Source of the DNA: Candidatus Leptovillus gracilis
GTDB lineage: Bacteria > Chloroflexota > Anaerolineae > Promineifilales > Promineifilaceae
Direction of reading: 5' to 3'
DNA: 64,000 nucleotides
Assembly: GCA_016716065.1 (NCBI GenBank)
Contig: JADJXA010000008.1
Location: forward strand, 124,001 to 188,000
The position numbers were made by a program, and so were the translations under genes. The notes under the pieces were generated by a model. That model was not told the origin of the DNA and searched no databases. It was given only the letters and a program-made list of their open reading frames with translations. Shown piece after piece: positions 46,476 through 57,200 of the stretch; positions within the stretch are counted from its first letter, which is position 1; every line of letters starts with the position of its first letter.

Positions 46476-46668
46476 CATGTCTACCCATACGCCTTCCCTA
46501 AACCCCGTATCCTTGCACGCCCAATTCCCGGCGCTGCAATTAGAAGTCAATGGACAAACGGCCGTATTCCTCGATGGCCCGGCGATACGCAGGTCTTCGT
46601 GCTGCTCGATTTTGCACTGGAGGAGAGCGATTTGGGTAGCTTGACAAGAACGGCCGTTTACCAGCTAT
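46476..46668 (+). pseudogene. Fragments of a cysteine-desulfurase-like gene and an antitoxin-like gene
   Basis: ATG 46476 opens STHTPSLNPVSLHAQFPALQLEVNGQTAVFLDGPA, resembling the start of cysteine-desulfurase-like enzymes (LDGPGGTQ). It loses frame after about 35 residues. Then TQVFVLLDFALEESDLGSL, similar to the FitA-like antitoxin at 19997, ends at TAA 46668. Both pieces look like debris. The rest of 46301-46795 holds no gene but contains the promoter at 46641. Confidence 0.35.
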
Positions 46669-46671
46669 AAT
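46641..46671 (+). promoter_or_regulatory. Consensus sigma70 promoter of the chemosensory operon
   Basis: TTGACA (46641-46646) and TATAAT (46666-46671) are perfect consensus boxes with a 19-bp spacer. An exact AACGGCCGTT (46649-46658) fills half of the spacer. The first gene starts 125 bases later. Confidence 0.78.
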
Positions 46672-46795
46672 GTTACAAAGTGTCTAATCTTCGTAGCCAT
46701 CATGCATGATGGGGCGGCTAATCCTCAGGAGAGCCAGCCCATTAATCCGAAGCTCGTTTATTTCCAATCAAGATGTGCCGGAAAGGAGGCGCAGG

Positions 46796-48412
46796 ATGCG
46801 TTCTCAAAGGCTAAGAACCAGGCTTTTGCTGGCTTACATCATACCTCTCAGCGTCGTTGTGTTAGGTGATCTATTTGTATACCGGGCGCTGAAACTCGGG
46901 CTGGACACAGGAGCCTGGGTGAACCATACCAATCTGGTTATCAGCGATGCGACGGCCCTGGCTAAAGCGGCGATTGACGTGGAAACAGGGTCGCGGGGTT
47001 ATCTGCTGACAGGGGATGATGAATTTTTAGCCCCATACCAGAGCGGATTGGCCGATTTTGACCACACAGCGGTCGAACTGCGACGGCTGGTTGACGACAA
47101 TCCAGACCAACTCGCCCAATTAGCCAGGATCGAATCACTGCATCAGGAATGGATCGCCCAGGCCGTCGAACCGGAAATCAGAGCCTATCGGGCCGGCAAT
47201 AGGGAAGAAGCGGTGGAGATGGTACGAGCCGGCACGGGCAAACTCATCCTGGACCAACTACGCGACGAAATCGCCCTCTTCATTGAGGAGGAAGAGCGCT
47301 TGCTCAGCCAGCGCACCGAAGATAACAGAGGTGCGGCTAACCAGGCCCTTTTGTTTGCCGTCGCGACCCCGATGCTGGCTATCTTCCTGGCATTAGGCTT
47401 CGCTACGTACCAGTCACGCCAGATTTCCCAGATTATCCAGGACTATGCCGATTTTGCCGGGCGTGTGGCTGCCGGCGACCTCACCACACAGTTGGACCGG
47501 CGCACGGAAGATGAACTCGATTTCCTGAGTCAACATCTGAACAGTATGGTTGAAAGCCTGGCGGAATTGGCCCAGGAAGTGCAGGCAGCCAGCGATGATG
47601 TGGCCGGAGCCGCTGCGGAAATACTGGGCACAGTCCACAAACACACCAACACGGCTCATGAACAGGCCACCTCGATCGGCCAGGTAACGTCACGGATGGA
47701 AGTAGTGCGCGCCGCTTCCGAGCAGGCCGCCGCTCGGGCGCGTGAACTGGCTCAGAAAGCGCAAACTTCTATGCGCGTGAGTCACGACGGGACTGAAGCG
47801 GTTAAGGCCATTATTCACGGCATGGAAGACATCCGCCTGAAGGTGAAGGCTATTGCGCAGGACATTTTGAACCTGGCTGAGAAGACGAAGCTCATTGGCG
47901 AAATTACGGCGACGGTCAACGATCTGGCCGATCAATCCAATTTGCTGGCCCTGAATGCGGCTATTGAGGCGGCACGCGCCGGGGAGCAGGGTAAAGGGTT
48001 TGCCGTTGTAGCCAACGAGGTGCGTGTTTTGGCAGAGCAGTCTAAACAGGCGACAGCCCGGGTGCGGGCCATTCTGGGGGAGATTCAAAAGGCGACCAAT
48101 GCGGCCGTTTTAGTGACAGAGGCTGGCGATGAAAAAGTGGAGAATGGCATGATTCTGGCTCACCGTGCCGGTGACATTATTTTGCAGCTATCTACTACAG
48201 TTCAGGAGGCTTCTGATGTTTCCCATCAGATTGTGGAAGCAGCCCACCAGCAAAATGACGCCATTGACGAGATGCTGCGCGCGATGAAAGAGATTAACCA
48301 GACGACCCACGAATCGGTGCAAGCCGGGCAAAAGTCGGAAGCTGTCGCCAAACAGCTTAATGAGCTGACCCAACATTTGAAATCAATGACAGAGCAGTAC
48401 CGATTGAGTTGA
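46796..48412 (+). CDS. Methyl-accepting chemotaxis protein with CHASE3 domain
   Basis: 538 residues. N-terminal membrane helix (LLLAYIIPLSVVVLGDLFVYRAL), a periplasmic CHASE3 domain (about 40-185, with DVETGSRGYLLTGDDEFLAPYQ), a second helix (ALLFAVATPMLAIFLALGF), HAMP and the cytoplasmic signalling domain. The hairpin tip is LADQSNLLALNAAIEAARAGEQGKGFAVVANEVRVLAEQS. ATG 46796 follows GGAAAGGAGG; the frame is open from 46706. First gene of an operon with cheW and cheA. Confidence 0.9.
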   Translation: MRSQRLRTRLLLAYIIPLSVVVLGDLFVYRALKLGLDTGAWVNHTNLVISDATALAKAAIDVETGSRGYLLTGDDEFLAPYQSGLADFDHTAVELRRLVDDNPDQLAQLARIESLHQEWIAQAVEPEIRAYRAGNREEAVEMVRAGTGKLILDQLRDEIALFIEEEERLLSQRTEDNRGAANQALLFAVATPMLAIFLALGFATYQSRQISQIIQDYADFAGRVAAGDLTTQLDRRTEDELDFLSQHLNSMVESLAELAQEVQAASDDVAGAAAEILGTVHKHTNTAHEQATSIGQVTSRMEVVRAASEQAAARARELAQKAQTSMRVSHDGTEAVKAIIHGMEDIRLKVKAIAQDILNLAEKTKLIGEITATVNDLADQSNLLALNAAIEAARAGEQGKGFAVVANEVRVLAEQSKQATARVRAILGEIQKATNAAVLVTEAGDEKVENGMILAHRAGDIILQLSTTVQEASDVSHQIVEAAHQQNDAIDEMLRAMKEINQTTHESVQAGQKSEAVAKQLNELTQHLKSMTEQYRLS

Positions 48413-48420
48413 ACCTACCG

Positions 48421-48942
48421 ATGAACACCACGCAAGATTCCCCTGCGCCGGACCTTTCACAGAATGGCGAGCATCCCATGGCATTGCTGCCGGCTGAAAC
48501 TCTCATCGCTCTGGCGATAGTCCGTTGCGCCGGGTTGTTGTATGGCATTGACGTGAAGTGGGTGCGGGAAATACAGCCGTTTACCCAGGTCACGCCTGTC
48601 TATGGCCTGCCTGCTTTTTGGGTCGGCGTTATGGCGCTGCGCGGGCAGCTTTACGCAGTGTTGGACTTGGCGCAAGTTTTATCACCACAGCAGACCCCGG
48701 CTGAAAACCGGCAGCATGTGGTGTTTACCGTTGTTAATCGCCTGGCCATTGGGCTGTTGGTGGAAGAGATGCCAGCGGTATGCCAGATTGATACCCAGAC
48801 GTTAACGGCCGTTTCCCCTTCAAGCCCATCCTATATAACCGGCACAACTTCTGAGCAGATCACCGTGATTGATCTACCCGCCTTGTTCGCCGATCCTTGC
48901 CTGGCTGTACCGGCAAGCCGGACAGGCAATGGCAAACCATGA
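48421..48942 (+). CDS. cheW: CheW-like coupling protein
   Basis: About 173 residues. The CheW fold is LAIVRCAGLLYGIDVKWVREIQPFTQVTPVYGLPAFWVGVMALRGQLYAVLDLAQVL. It couples the MCP to CheA. ATG 48421 is used; TTG 48409 is also in frame and overlaps the MCP stop. The stop overlaps cheA by four bases. Confidence 0.88.
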   Translation: MNTTQDSPAPDLSQNGEHPMALLPAETLIALAIVRCAGLLYGIDVKWVREIQPFTQVTPVYGLPAFWVGVMALRGQLYAVLDLAQVLSPQQTPAENRQHVVFTVVNRLAIGLLVEEMPAVCQIDTQTLTAVSPSSPSYITGTTSEQITVIDLPALFADPCLAVPASRTGNGKP

Positions 48943-50678
48943 CACCTGACGACGAGCTACAGCAAAGGTTGCTAAACCTGTTTGCCGGAGAAGCCCAGGA
49001 TGTGATTCAGGCTATCACCCAATCCTGCCTGGCGCTCGAACAACAACCAGGCGCAGCCCATCGCGCTGACCTGACGGCCAACATTTTGCGGCAAGCCCAC
49101 AATCTGAAAGGCACGGCCCGCGCCTTAGGCTTGGAAGATGTCTTCAGCCTGACGCACCGGCTGGAAGCTTTGTTTGAAGCGATTAAACAAACCGGAGTTG
49201 AGCCAGAGACGGCCGTTTTTGACCTTATCTACCAGACTCTCGACGGCATTAACAGCCTGATTGCCGGGCCATCAGAGGGAAACCCGGCCCTGGATTTGCT
49301 GCTGAACCGGCTGGAAACGGCCGTTGCCCACATCAACACGCCGCAGACAGCCCTTGCCCAATCGGCCCAAACGCTGGCGGCGGCGGAAACCGCGGCGCCA
49401 GATGCCGCCCTACCCGCGTCTCAGGAAACCATCCGTGTCACGGTGGGCAGATTAGATACCATTCTCAATCTAGTCAATGAGCTGCAAATCAGCCGCCTGA
49501 GTCTGGAACGCAATCTGCGGTACCTGCGCCAACTGTCTTATAACTCCGACCCATTTGTCCCACAGGTGGGCGTGCCGCCCCCGGCGCACACCCAAATCAG
49601 CGATCTGTACCGCCGTGCCGAAACCGACCACCGCCGCCTAAGCCAGCTTTTGGCCCAGCTTCAAGAAAATGTACACCAGGCGCGAATGCTGCCGCTAACG
49701 ACGATATTTGACGCCTTACCCCGTATCGCCCGTGACCTGGCCCATGAGTTGGGTAAGGAGGTAGTCTTGCATCTGGAAGGCGGCGATATCGAGTTAGATC
49801 GCGCTGTATTAGAGCAACTCAAATCCCCCTTGCAACATCTTCTGCGCAATGGCATTGATCATGGCCTGGAAACGCCGGAAAAGCGGCGCGCTGCCGGAAA
49901 AGCGATGGCCGGCCAGATCAGCATCACGGCCGTTCAGCGCGGTGGCGGCATTCTCCTGGAAATAAGCGACGATGGGGCTGGTATTGACCAGGCCAGGATA
50001 AAAGAGCAGGCCATACGCCAACGCCTGCTGACGGCCGACGAGTCGAACCGGTTGAATGAACAGGAAGCCCTCTGGCTGTTGTTTCGCTCAGGTTTTAGTC
50101 TGGCCGGGGCGGTAACGGCCGTTTCCGGGCGAGGCGTTGGGCTGGATATTGTGCGTCAGGCTGTCGAGAGCCTGCACGGGGTGATTTCGCTAGAAAACCG
50201 CCCCGGCCAGGGCGTTCGCTTTTCCCTCAGTCTGCCGGTCAGCATCGCCTCGTCCTGTTGTTTGCTCGTCCGGGCGGCCGGGCAGATGTTTGCCCTGCCC
50301 ACGCGCCAGGTGGCGCACCTGGCGCGGGTAGCGTGGGAGCAGGTGCAGGGGGAAAACGGCCGTTTACGCCTGCTGCATCCCGGCGCAGAACCGATACCCG
50401 CCATCAGCCTGGGCCAGGCGCTGCAAGGAAACGGTCATTCGCCGGATCGCTTGGCGGCGCAGGTTTGGCAAACGGCCGTTTTCATCGGCCCGCTGGAACA
50501 ACCGGTGGCCTTGCTCGTGGACGAGCCTGGCGAGGTCCAGGAAATTGTCATCAAGCCATTGCCGCTGCCCCTGGCTCACATGCCTTATATCTCTGGCGCA
50601 TCAATTTTAGGAACAGGGGCGGTCATTCTCGTGCTGAATGTTACGGACCTGATCAGGGCCGCAACGCAGCGCGGTTGA
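48939..50678 (+). CDS. cheA: Chemotaxis-type histidine kinase CheA
   Basis: 579 residues. HPt domain: LRQAHNLKGTARALGLEDVFSLTHRLE, with the phospho-accepting His near residue 54. Dimerisation: TVGRLDTILNLVNELQISRLSLER. Kinase: HLLRNGIDHGLETPEKR (N box), ISDDGAGID (G1), GRGVGLDIVRQAVESLHG (G2). The C-terminal CheW-like regulatory domain follows. The P2 domain that docks CheY seems missing between residues 125 and 165, where the sequence is low-complexity Ala/Thr/Pro. ATG 48939 lies inside the cheW stop. No cheR or cheB is in the window, so a non-adapting or atypical pathway is possible. Confidence 0.9.
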   Translation: MTPDDELQQRLLNLFAGEAQDVIQAITQSCLALEQQPGAAHRADLTANILRQAHNLKGTARALGLEDVFSLTHRLEALFEAIKQTGVEPETAVFDLIYQTLDGINSLIAGPSEGNPALDLLLNRLETAVAHINTPQTALAQSAQTLAAAETAAPDAALPASQETIRVTVGRLDTILNLVNELQISRLSLERNLRYLRQLSYNSDPFVPQVGVPPPAHTQISDLYRRAETDHRRLSQLLAQLQENVHQARMLPLTTIFDALPRIARDLAHELGKEVVLHLEGGDIELDRAVLEQLKSPLQHLLRNGIDHGLETPEKRRAAGKAMAGQISITAVQRGGGILLEISDDGAGIDQARIKEQAIRQRLLTADESNRLNEQEALWLLFRSGFSLAGAVTAVSGRGVGLDIVRQAVESLHGVISLENRPGQGVRFSLSLPVSIASSCCLLVRAAGQMFALPTRQVAHLARVAWEQVQGENGRLRLLHPGAEPIPAISLGQALQGNGHSPDRLAAQVWQTAVFIGPLEQPVALLVDEPGEVQEIVIKPLPLPLAHMPYISGASILGTGAVILVLNVTDLIRAATQRG

Positions 50679-50695
50679 GAAAGGTTAACCAACCA

Positions 50696-51163
50696 ATGAA
50701 CAACACATCGCAAAGAAACAGCCCGGCGCAGATATTGGTGGTGGATGATTCCCTGGTGATGCGTATTCTCGTCCAGGAGACACTGCTGAAGACCGGATTC
50801 CAGGTCCTTACAGCCGCAAACGGCATGGAAGCGTGGGAACTGCTGCACAGAGAACCTGTTCACCTGGTCATAGCCGATTTGTCCATGACAGACCTGGATG
50901 GTTTGGAACTAACCAGGCTGATCCGCGCTCACAAACAATTCGGGGCGCTGCCGGTTATTTTGATGTCGGTCATGGATATTGGCGATCAGCGGCAGCGCGG
51001 ACTGAGTAACGGCGCAAACGCCTTTGTGATGAAAGATCGGCGCGACATCGAATCGTTGGCGAACAGAATTAACGAATTGTTGCCAGAGGGGCTGCGCGTG
51101 ACGCTTCCAGACCAACCCCCGGACAATCCTCCTGGCAAGGTGACAACTTTTTTAGACAGGTAA
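50696..51163 (+). CDS. CheY-like response regulator
   Basis: 155 residues. Receiver: QILVVDDSLVMRILVQETLL, the phospho-acceptor Asp in LVIADLSMTDLDG, VILMSV, and a Lys in FVMKDRRD. There is a short tail but no output domain. It starts 17 bases after cheA (ATG 50696; the frame is open further upstream) and seven bases before the next kinase. It is probably the CheA output in this operon. Confidence 0.88.
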   Translation: MNNTSQRNSPAQILVVDDSLVMRILVQETLLKTGFQVLTAANGMEAWELLHREPVHLVIADLSMTDLDGLELTRLIRAHKQFGALPVILMSVMDIGDQRQRGLSNGANAFVMKDRRDIESLANRINELLPEGLRVTLPDQPPDNPPGKVTTFLDR

Positions 51164-51169
51164 CGAACG

Positions 51170-52513
51170 ATGCGTTCATTTCAGAGGTTAAAGAGCCGTT
51201 TTATAAAAACGCTTCTGAATCATCGTTGGCTTATCGTCCTGCTGCTGGGCGCTTCGGCGCTGCTGTTCGAGGTGATTGAACATTGGGGCGAACCCAACCC
51301 GGTGGACGCCCATTTTGTGCGGGAAATCCTCTTTTACGGCGTCGCCTTTCCGGTTGCTGTCGGATTGCTGCTCAATTTGCTGCTTCAGACCCAAGACCAA
51401 CGGAACATGACCCTACGCCAACAAGCCTGGGAAAAGAAGATTCAGCAGGAATTGCACCGCGCTGCCAATTGGGATGAACTGCTGCGCGTCATCGTCAGTT
51501 TTCCGGAGCTTATCGCGCCGATTGTCGGCGCTGCGCTCTTCTATTACGATCCGGCAGATGAGGTATTGAAACATGTGGCTGAATTCTGGTTGAGCGATGA
51601 AGAAGGTGGGGTTTTGGGGGAAACGGCCGTTTCTCCCACCATTTGCGGCCTCAAACATCACCCACCCGAACAGGGACTGCATCCCTTCCTCTCGACGCCA
51701 CACCCTGACGCTGCTCTGCGCGGCTACTGCCTCCCCCTTTGGAGCAACGACCGTTTCATCGGGTTATTGCAAATCTATCTGCCGGCCACCGAGCAATTAA
51801 ACGTTGAGCAAATCAGCATTTTTAACCATCTCGTTGCTGCGTTAGCCATCTCCTTAGAGACATCCGCCCTGGATCGCCCGGAGTTTCTCAGAGCGCAAGC
51901 CGCCCGCCAGGAGCGAGAGCGTGTCGCCCGCCGGCTGCATGACACCCTGGGGCAAAATCTCTCCTACCTGCGCCTGAAACTGGACCAACTGACAGTGGAA
52001 GAGACCCTCCGGCACGATCCGGCCGTTCATCAGGACATTGAGCGTATGCGTGATGTCGCTAACGAAGCATATGAACAGGTCCGTTACACCATGCTCACGC
52101 TTCAGCCGGATAGCACGCCCGACCTGACCGAAGAGCTGCTGCTGCAAACGCGGCTGATGGCCGAACGAATTGGCGCTGGGTTTCATCATCAACTTCAAGG
52201 TAAGGCTGCGCCCATCCCCCCCTTAGCGCAGCACAAGATTTTGTTCATTTTCCGCGAGGCGTTGACCAACGTTCAAGGCCATGCCCAGGCGGCCAACATA
52301 GAGATGACCATAATCTGGACGCCACATGATCTAATGGTCTGTTTGACCGATGACGGGGTGGGCTTTGATCCTGATAAACCGGCAGCCTATGGGCCGGTTG
52401 GTCTGCTTGTCATGCGGCAGCGCGCCGAAGAGATCAAGGGGCAGCTGTCAATCCGTTCGCAGCCGGGTCAGGGAACCCAGGTTAGACTCCATTATCCTTT
52501 TGGCGATTCTTAG
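51170..52513 (+). CDS. Membrane-bound HisKA_3 sensor kinase with GAF domain
   Basis: 447 residues. Two membrane helices (WLIVLLLGASALLFEVI and LFYGVAFPVAVGLLLNLLL), a GAF-like segment (about 95-230), then RQERERVARRLHDTLGQNLSYLRLKL with the phospho-accepting His of RLHDT. The ATPase domain has IFREALTNVQGHAQAANI, LTDDGVGFDP and PVGLLVMRQRAEEIKGQ. The likely partner is the LuxR-type regulator at 52800. Same operon as cheA. Confidence 0.9.
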   Translation: MRSFQRLKSRFIKTLLNHRWLIVLLLGASALLFEVIEHWGEPNPVDAHFVREILFYGVAFPVAVGLLLNLLLQTQDQRNMTLRQQAWEKKIQQELHRAANWDELLRVIVSFPELIAPIVGAALFYYDPADEVLKHVAEFWLSDEEGGVLGETAVSPTICGLKHHPPEQGLHPFLSTPHPDAALRGYCLPLWSNDRFIGLLQIYLPATEQLNVEQISIFNHLVAALAISLETSALDRPEFLRAQAARQERERVARRLHDTLGQNLSYLRLKLDQLTVEETLRHDPAVHQDIERMRDVANEAYEQVRYTMLTLQPDSTPDLTEELLLQTRLMAERIGAGFHHQLQGKAAPIPPLAQHKILFIFREALTNVQGHAQAANIEMTIIWTPHDLMVCLTDDGVGFDPDKPAAYGPVGLLVMRQRAEEIKGQLSIRSQPGQGTQVRLHYPFGDS

Positions 52514-52583
52514 GAATTGTCCAAGAATCACTTCCGGTTTTTTAGATTGGACCAGTCTGGACCGACTTCCAGTTTTGGCTTGG

Positions 52584-52625
52584 CGTAAACGCTTTAGCCG
52601 GGCAGGGCGGTAAAGCCGCCACTAC
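52584..52625. repeat. Second copy of the dispersed palindromic family
   Basis: GTAAACGCTTTAGCCG...CGGTAAAGCCGCCACTAC shares its arms with the 531-572 palindrome (CTTTAGCCG, TAAAGC, ACTAC). It lies in 52514-52799, which has no gene. The spacer differs between the copies. Confidence 0.55.
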
Positions 52626-52799
52626 CAACCTGCTTGCGGGCAAAGCCCTGGCATTTAGCCGGTCAGACTCCCTTTTGGCGCATTAAGTTTGCTTGTAAGA
52701 GCAGCGTGCTACTTTGCCTACAGTCGGTAGTGACGATGGGGCCTAACTTGCCGACCTTGCGGCAGGTTGATCTTTGTGGCTAAACCAATTGCCTAAACT

Positions 52800-53441
52800 A
52801 TGATGCGAGTCCTTGTAGTTGACGACCATATTTTGTTCCAGGAAGGCATTGCCAGCCTGCTGAATAAACAGCCAGATTTGACTGTGGTGGGTGGGGCTGG
52901 CTCAGTCAAAGAAGCAATCACCAAATCCCTTTGCCTGCAACCAGACGTGGTGTTGATGGATTTTAGCCTGCCTGATGGCACGGGGCTGGAGGCAACGCAG
53001 GCGATTCTGGCGCAACGGCCGTCTACCAAAATCGTCTTCCTCACCATCCATGAAGACGACGAGCGATTGTTTCAGGCCATCCGCTGCGGGGCCAGGGGTT
53101 ACTTGCTGAAGAATACGCCTGTAGACCAATTGTTGGCTTACCTGCGCGGCCTGGGAAACGACGAGGTGGCGCTGTCCCCCGCTTCTATTTCCCGTATCCT
53201 GGAAGAATTCGCCCAATCACCCGTCCACGAAGCATCTGAACCGGAGATTGCGGCGCAGTTAACAGCGCGCCAGATTGAAGTATTACGTGAACTCCGGCGA
53301 GGCGCTACCAATCGAGAGATTGCGAACAATTTATTCATCAGCGAGCAGACTGTAAAAAATCATATCAGCCATATCCTGAGTACCCTCAAGCTAAACAGCC
53401 GCTACGAGGCTGCCAGTTTTGCTCGCCGTTACAACCTCTAG
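52800..53441 (+). CDS. NarL/FixJ-type response regulator
   Basis: 213 residues. MRVLVVDDHILFQEGIASLL, phospho-acceptor Asp in DVVLMDFSLPDG, Lys in YLLKNTP. HTH: LTARQIEVLRELRRGATNREIANNLFISEQTVKNHISHILSTLKLNSRYEAASFAR. Likely partner of the HisKA_3 kinase 286 bases upstream. The gap holds the palindrome at 52584. Confidence 0.9.
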   Translation: MMRVLVVDDHILFQEGIASLLNKQPDLTVVGGAGSVKEAITKSLCLQPDVVLMDFSLPDGTGLEATQAILAQRPSTKIVFLTIHEDDERLFQAIRCGARGYLLKNTPVDQLLAYLRGLGNDEVALSPASISRILEEFAQSPVHEASEPEIAAQLTARQIEVLRELRRGATNREIANNLFISEQTVKNHISHILSTLKLNSRYEAASFARRYNL

Positions 53442-53696
53442 TCAGTAGTACCCCAGTACTAAAAAAGTCCCCCTGATCGCCACCTAAAGCAGTACTACCA
53501 TACCCCCCAGAATAGCGCGCCGGGTCATAGACGGCCGTTTCCGCCTCCCCCTATACTTACAATATATTGCCAGCATTGCCACGCAAGCCCCATAGCTGTC
53601 AGGAGGCAGTGTGTTTTGCCGCCCGCAGATGCCTGCCCGACGCACGTCAATTAATTCAGCGCCTCCCTTTGTATTGGTTCATGTCTAGAGGTAGTG

Positions 53697-54104
53697 ATGG
53701 TTCCTCCGGTAGATGAGGCCGTCCCGGCCATCGCAAGCGTTTTTGTCGTGACCGCGCAGCGGCTCTTGGGCGATGCTTTGGAACAATTGCTCAACCAGGA
53801 AGGCCGCTTGCAGGTTCATCGCCTCACGCCCGGCGCGCCGCAAACCATGATGCAGGTCATCAACCAGCAGCGCCCTCTGGTCGTCATCATAGACGAGGAG
53901 TTGCTGACTGACGAGTTGTTTATCAGGGCCAGGCATGTGGGGGAAAACGGCCGTTTTCAGTTCATCATCCTCTCCTCAGTACACAACAGAATTTTTATTT
54001 GCCAGTTCAATCACGTGGTATTGGCCAAAGTCGCCGACCTTGTATCACCCATAATGGCCTTTCTCAAGCAATCACCAGGATGCCTGCAAGGAGATAGTCT
54101 ATGA
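53697..54104 (+). CDS. Receiver-like hypothetical protein
   Basis: About 135 residues. The fold appears receiver-like (ASVFVVTAQRLLGDALEQLL; PLVVIIDEELL; FIILSS), but the acidic phosphorylation site is not in the expected position. It may be a degenerate receiver. GTG 53694 or ATG 53697 could be the start, after AGAGGT. It lies between the regulator and the giant secreted protein. Confidence 0.5.
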   Translation: MVPPVDEAVPAIASVFVVTAQRLLGDALEQLLNQEGRLQVHRLTPGAPQTMMQVINQQRPLVVIIDEELLTDELFIRARHVGENGRFQFIILSSVHNRIFICQFNHVVLAKVADLVSPIMAFLKQSPGCLQGDSL

Positions 54105-54209
54105 AGTGATCTGTGGAAAACGTCCTCTCTTTTACCATAACTCTCTTATCTCAATTACTTGTGCAAGCGGACACACCCGGCATCCGCTCATCCGAAGGAG
54201 GAATTCGTG

Positions 54210-57200
54210 ATGAAACATCTGCATATCTTTCGACAAAACCCCAAGTGGCTGCTACTGTTCGTTACCGCCTCTCTTGTCCTGGGCCTGGTTAGCAGCCTCC
54301 CCCCAACAGTTACGGCCGCTATCTCATCATCTAGCATTATCTTGCCAGAAGACGGCGCGATCCTCTATGGGACCGTTCCCCTGCAGGCGAATGCGGCGAG
54401 TGATGTAGGGATTGACAGCGTGGAGTTCTTCTACCGCGCCCATGAGAACGCAGTCCCATCAAAGATCGGCGATGGGGTGTTCAACCCGGTCACCGGGTTC
54501 TGGGAATATTCCTGGGACACAACGACAGTCGTTGACACTTACAACAACATTGACACCGATGGGGATGACATAGACGATGCCACCGTTAATCTGACCAAGC
54601 CACCGACCAATGACAACCTAAGCATCGTCGTCACCGAGACCGGTGGGACCACCGCCGAAGACACCATCAATATTCGCATCCAGAATATGCTCACGGCGAG
54701 AATCTTCCTGCCCGACAACCAGGAAGACATACGCGGTTTTGAAGACCTTGAAGTACTCACCACTGGTGAGTATGCGGTCACGAGCGTGCGCTTCGATCTT
54801 TACGATCTGGCTGATGCCGACCCAAGGATTCTCACCCCGTTCGGTGAATTTGAATCATTCGGAGAGCCGGTCGAGAATCCCCACTACGGTCGGCCTCTTG
54901 GCGCTCCCGCATACCCAACCGGCAGCCCCATCCACCCAATCGGCGCCGCCACCCTGGAAGGGGCAAAGCGCTGGGTGTACCGTAACTGGGACACCACAAC
55001 GATCCCTGACGGCTCCTGGCTGCTTGTGGCAACCGCAGAAGACGCAGGGGGGCGCACAGCCACCTACTTTGTCGAAACCTATATCTTCAATGACCTCAAT
55101 GTGGCGATCACCGCCCCGGGTGATGGCGATACCGTCAGCCGCTTTGTCGCCCTGGAAGCGCGCACCAGTTCCATGACCGGCTTTGACAATGCCGCGCCCG
55201 GCAGCCTATGGCCGGCAACCGCGGTTGATTTCACCATCGGCAGCACGACCATTCCAGCGACCGAGACCCCGAGCGGCAGCGGCAGATGGCGGGCTGTCTG
55301 GAACGGCGATGCGTTCGCCCCCGGCCCCTACACAATTACCGCCACAGCCACTAACGCCAATCCCGATGGAGCCGAGATCGCCACCGACTCCATTGACGTG
55401 AATTTGGTCGCGCCAGTCGCCGACCTGGAAGCCTATTTCCCGTTCGATTGGGGCAACTGCAATCTGCTCGACTGTGCCTTCCTCGATGGCAGTGGCGGCG
55501 CACCTACTTCCTGGGAATGGGACTTCGATGGAGACAATGTTGTTGACTCCACTGACCAACTCCCAACGTATACGTACAACGCCCCCGGCGTATATGTGGT
55601 CACTCTCACGGTGAGCAACGATGGCGGCGTCACGACTGATTCGTACTCGCGCAGCATCCCGGTCGGCAATACCGGTGTAGTCAGTTTCAATCGCAACGGC
55701 ATCAACGACGCCACGACCGAGTTCATTGACTGGACCTCCGCCTTCAAGAATTTCAACTATACGGTCGGTGATACCCTCGTCATCCCGGTGATCTGGAAGA
55801 CCACCACGGGACCGACGGAATTCATCTCGATGCCGGAAGACGTCTGCACCGATGAGACGACCCCGCGCCCGTGTGTCCTGTTCACCCCCGAGGAGGCGGA
55901 CGGAAATCCACCGTTGGATATCATTCCGGCCGATGACGGCGTGCTGTTCAAGATCGAATTCACCGATGTTCAATACAGAGGCGTCACCGACGTCTTCAAG
56001 GGCAAGGTTAACCTCAGAATCTCGGTGGCGGTGGACAGCGGCGACGGCAACCCCGATCTCGATTGGACAGCGCAACTGGGCACCAACGTGGATGTGACCA
56101 ACACGGATTCGGATGCAGCCGAAGTCAAACTCGTCGCCCTCACCTCCCCATTCGAGGGACAGTATGTCGGTGGATTTGTGCCGGTTACGGCCAGCGTTGT
56201 CAGTGTTATAACCGCCGACGAGGTTGAGTTCTTTGTGGGCGCAACCAGCATTGGCACAGATGAGGATGGCTCGAACGGTTGGGCGGTCTCATGGGACACT
56301 ACTGCGTTTGCTGATGGCGCCCATGAACTAACGGCCGTTGCCACCTTCGGCTCCGAGACAACCACATCGGCCGTGCGCATCGTCAACGTAGAAAACAACC
56401 AGCCGACTGAGCCGGATGCCCCTGGCGGCACCTTCCAAACCGGCCGTACCAACGACACAACCGGCCAGTTCATCACTTACCCGTTTGAACTGGAAGGAGA
56501 AGGCGGCGGCGGCCCTCCTGGCGGCAGAATACCAAGTTTTGCATCCTCTATGACCGCTGAAATCAGCAACATTGTCGTCCTCCCCGGAGACGGCGTCATC
56601 GGCGGTGATGCCATCGAGTTTGACGTTACCCTGACTAACACTTCAACGGATCCGGGCGCGGTGATGACTGCCTTTGCCTTCCAGTCGAAGTTCTCCGAGT
56701 CACCAGCACTGGCCAGTCGCATCGGCGACAAAGCCTTCTATGGCCAACTCGTCTCAGGCGGCGCAGAAGGCATGATGGCCTCGGTCAAAAAGAACGGCAC
56801 CTCCAACGGCCTCTTTGGCGGTCGTTGGAAGGGCATCTGCATCAACAGTTCAACCGACTACATTCCGGAGTTCAACGCCGGGCTGGAAGAGGAATCACTG
56901 GAATGCGGCGGCAACCGCGCCGATACTGACTTCGACGGCCTGCCGGAACTGCAAGTCCCCATCATGGGCATCTATCCGGGCCAAAGCCAGACAGTACGCA
57001 TCCGCATCGAGTCTGGCACAACCGACGGCGCCTTGCATGTGGTCGAACCAGGCACCTTGCGCGGACTGGTTCAGGGTGTTGAGCAGATCGGGCCGAACGG
57101 TATCACCTACTACACACCGGTCATCAACAACGACGGTTATACCGATTCTCAGAGCTTAATTTCCTATCCGGCAGTCATTGACCCCAACGTCGTGTCCATC

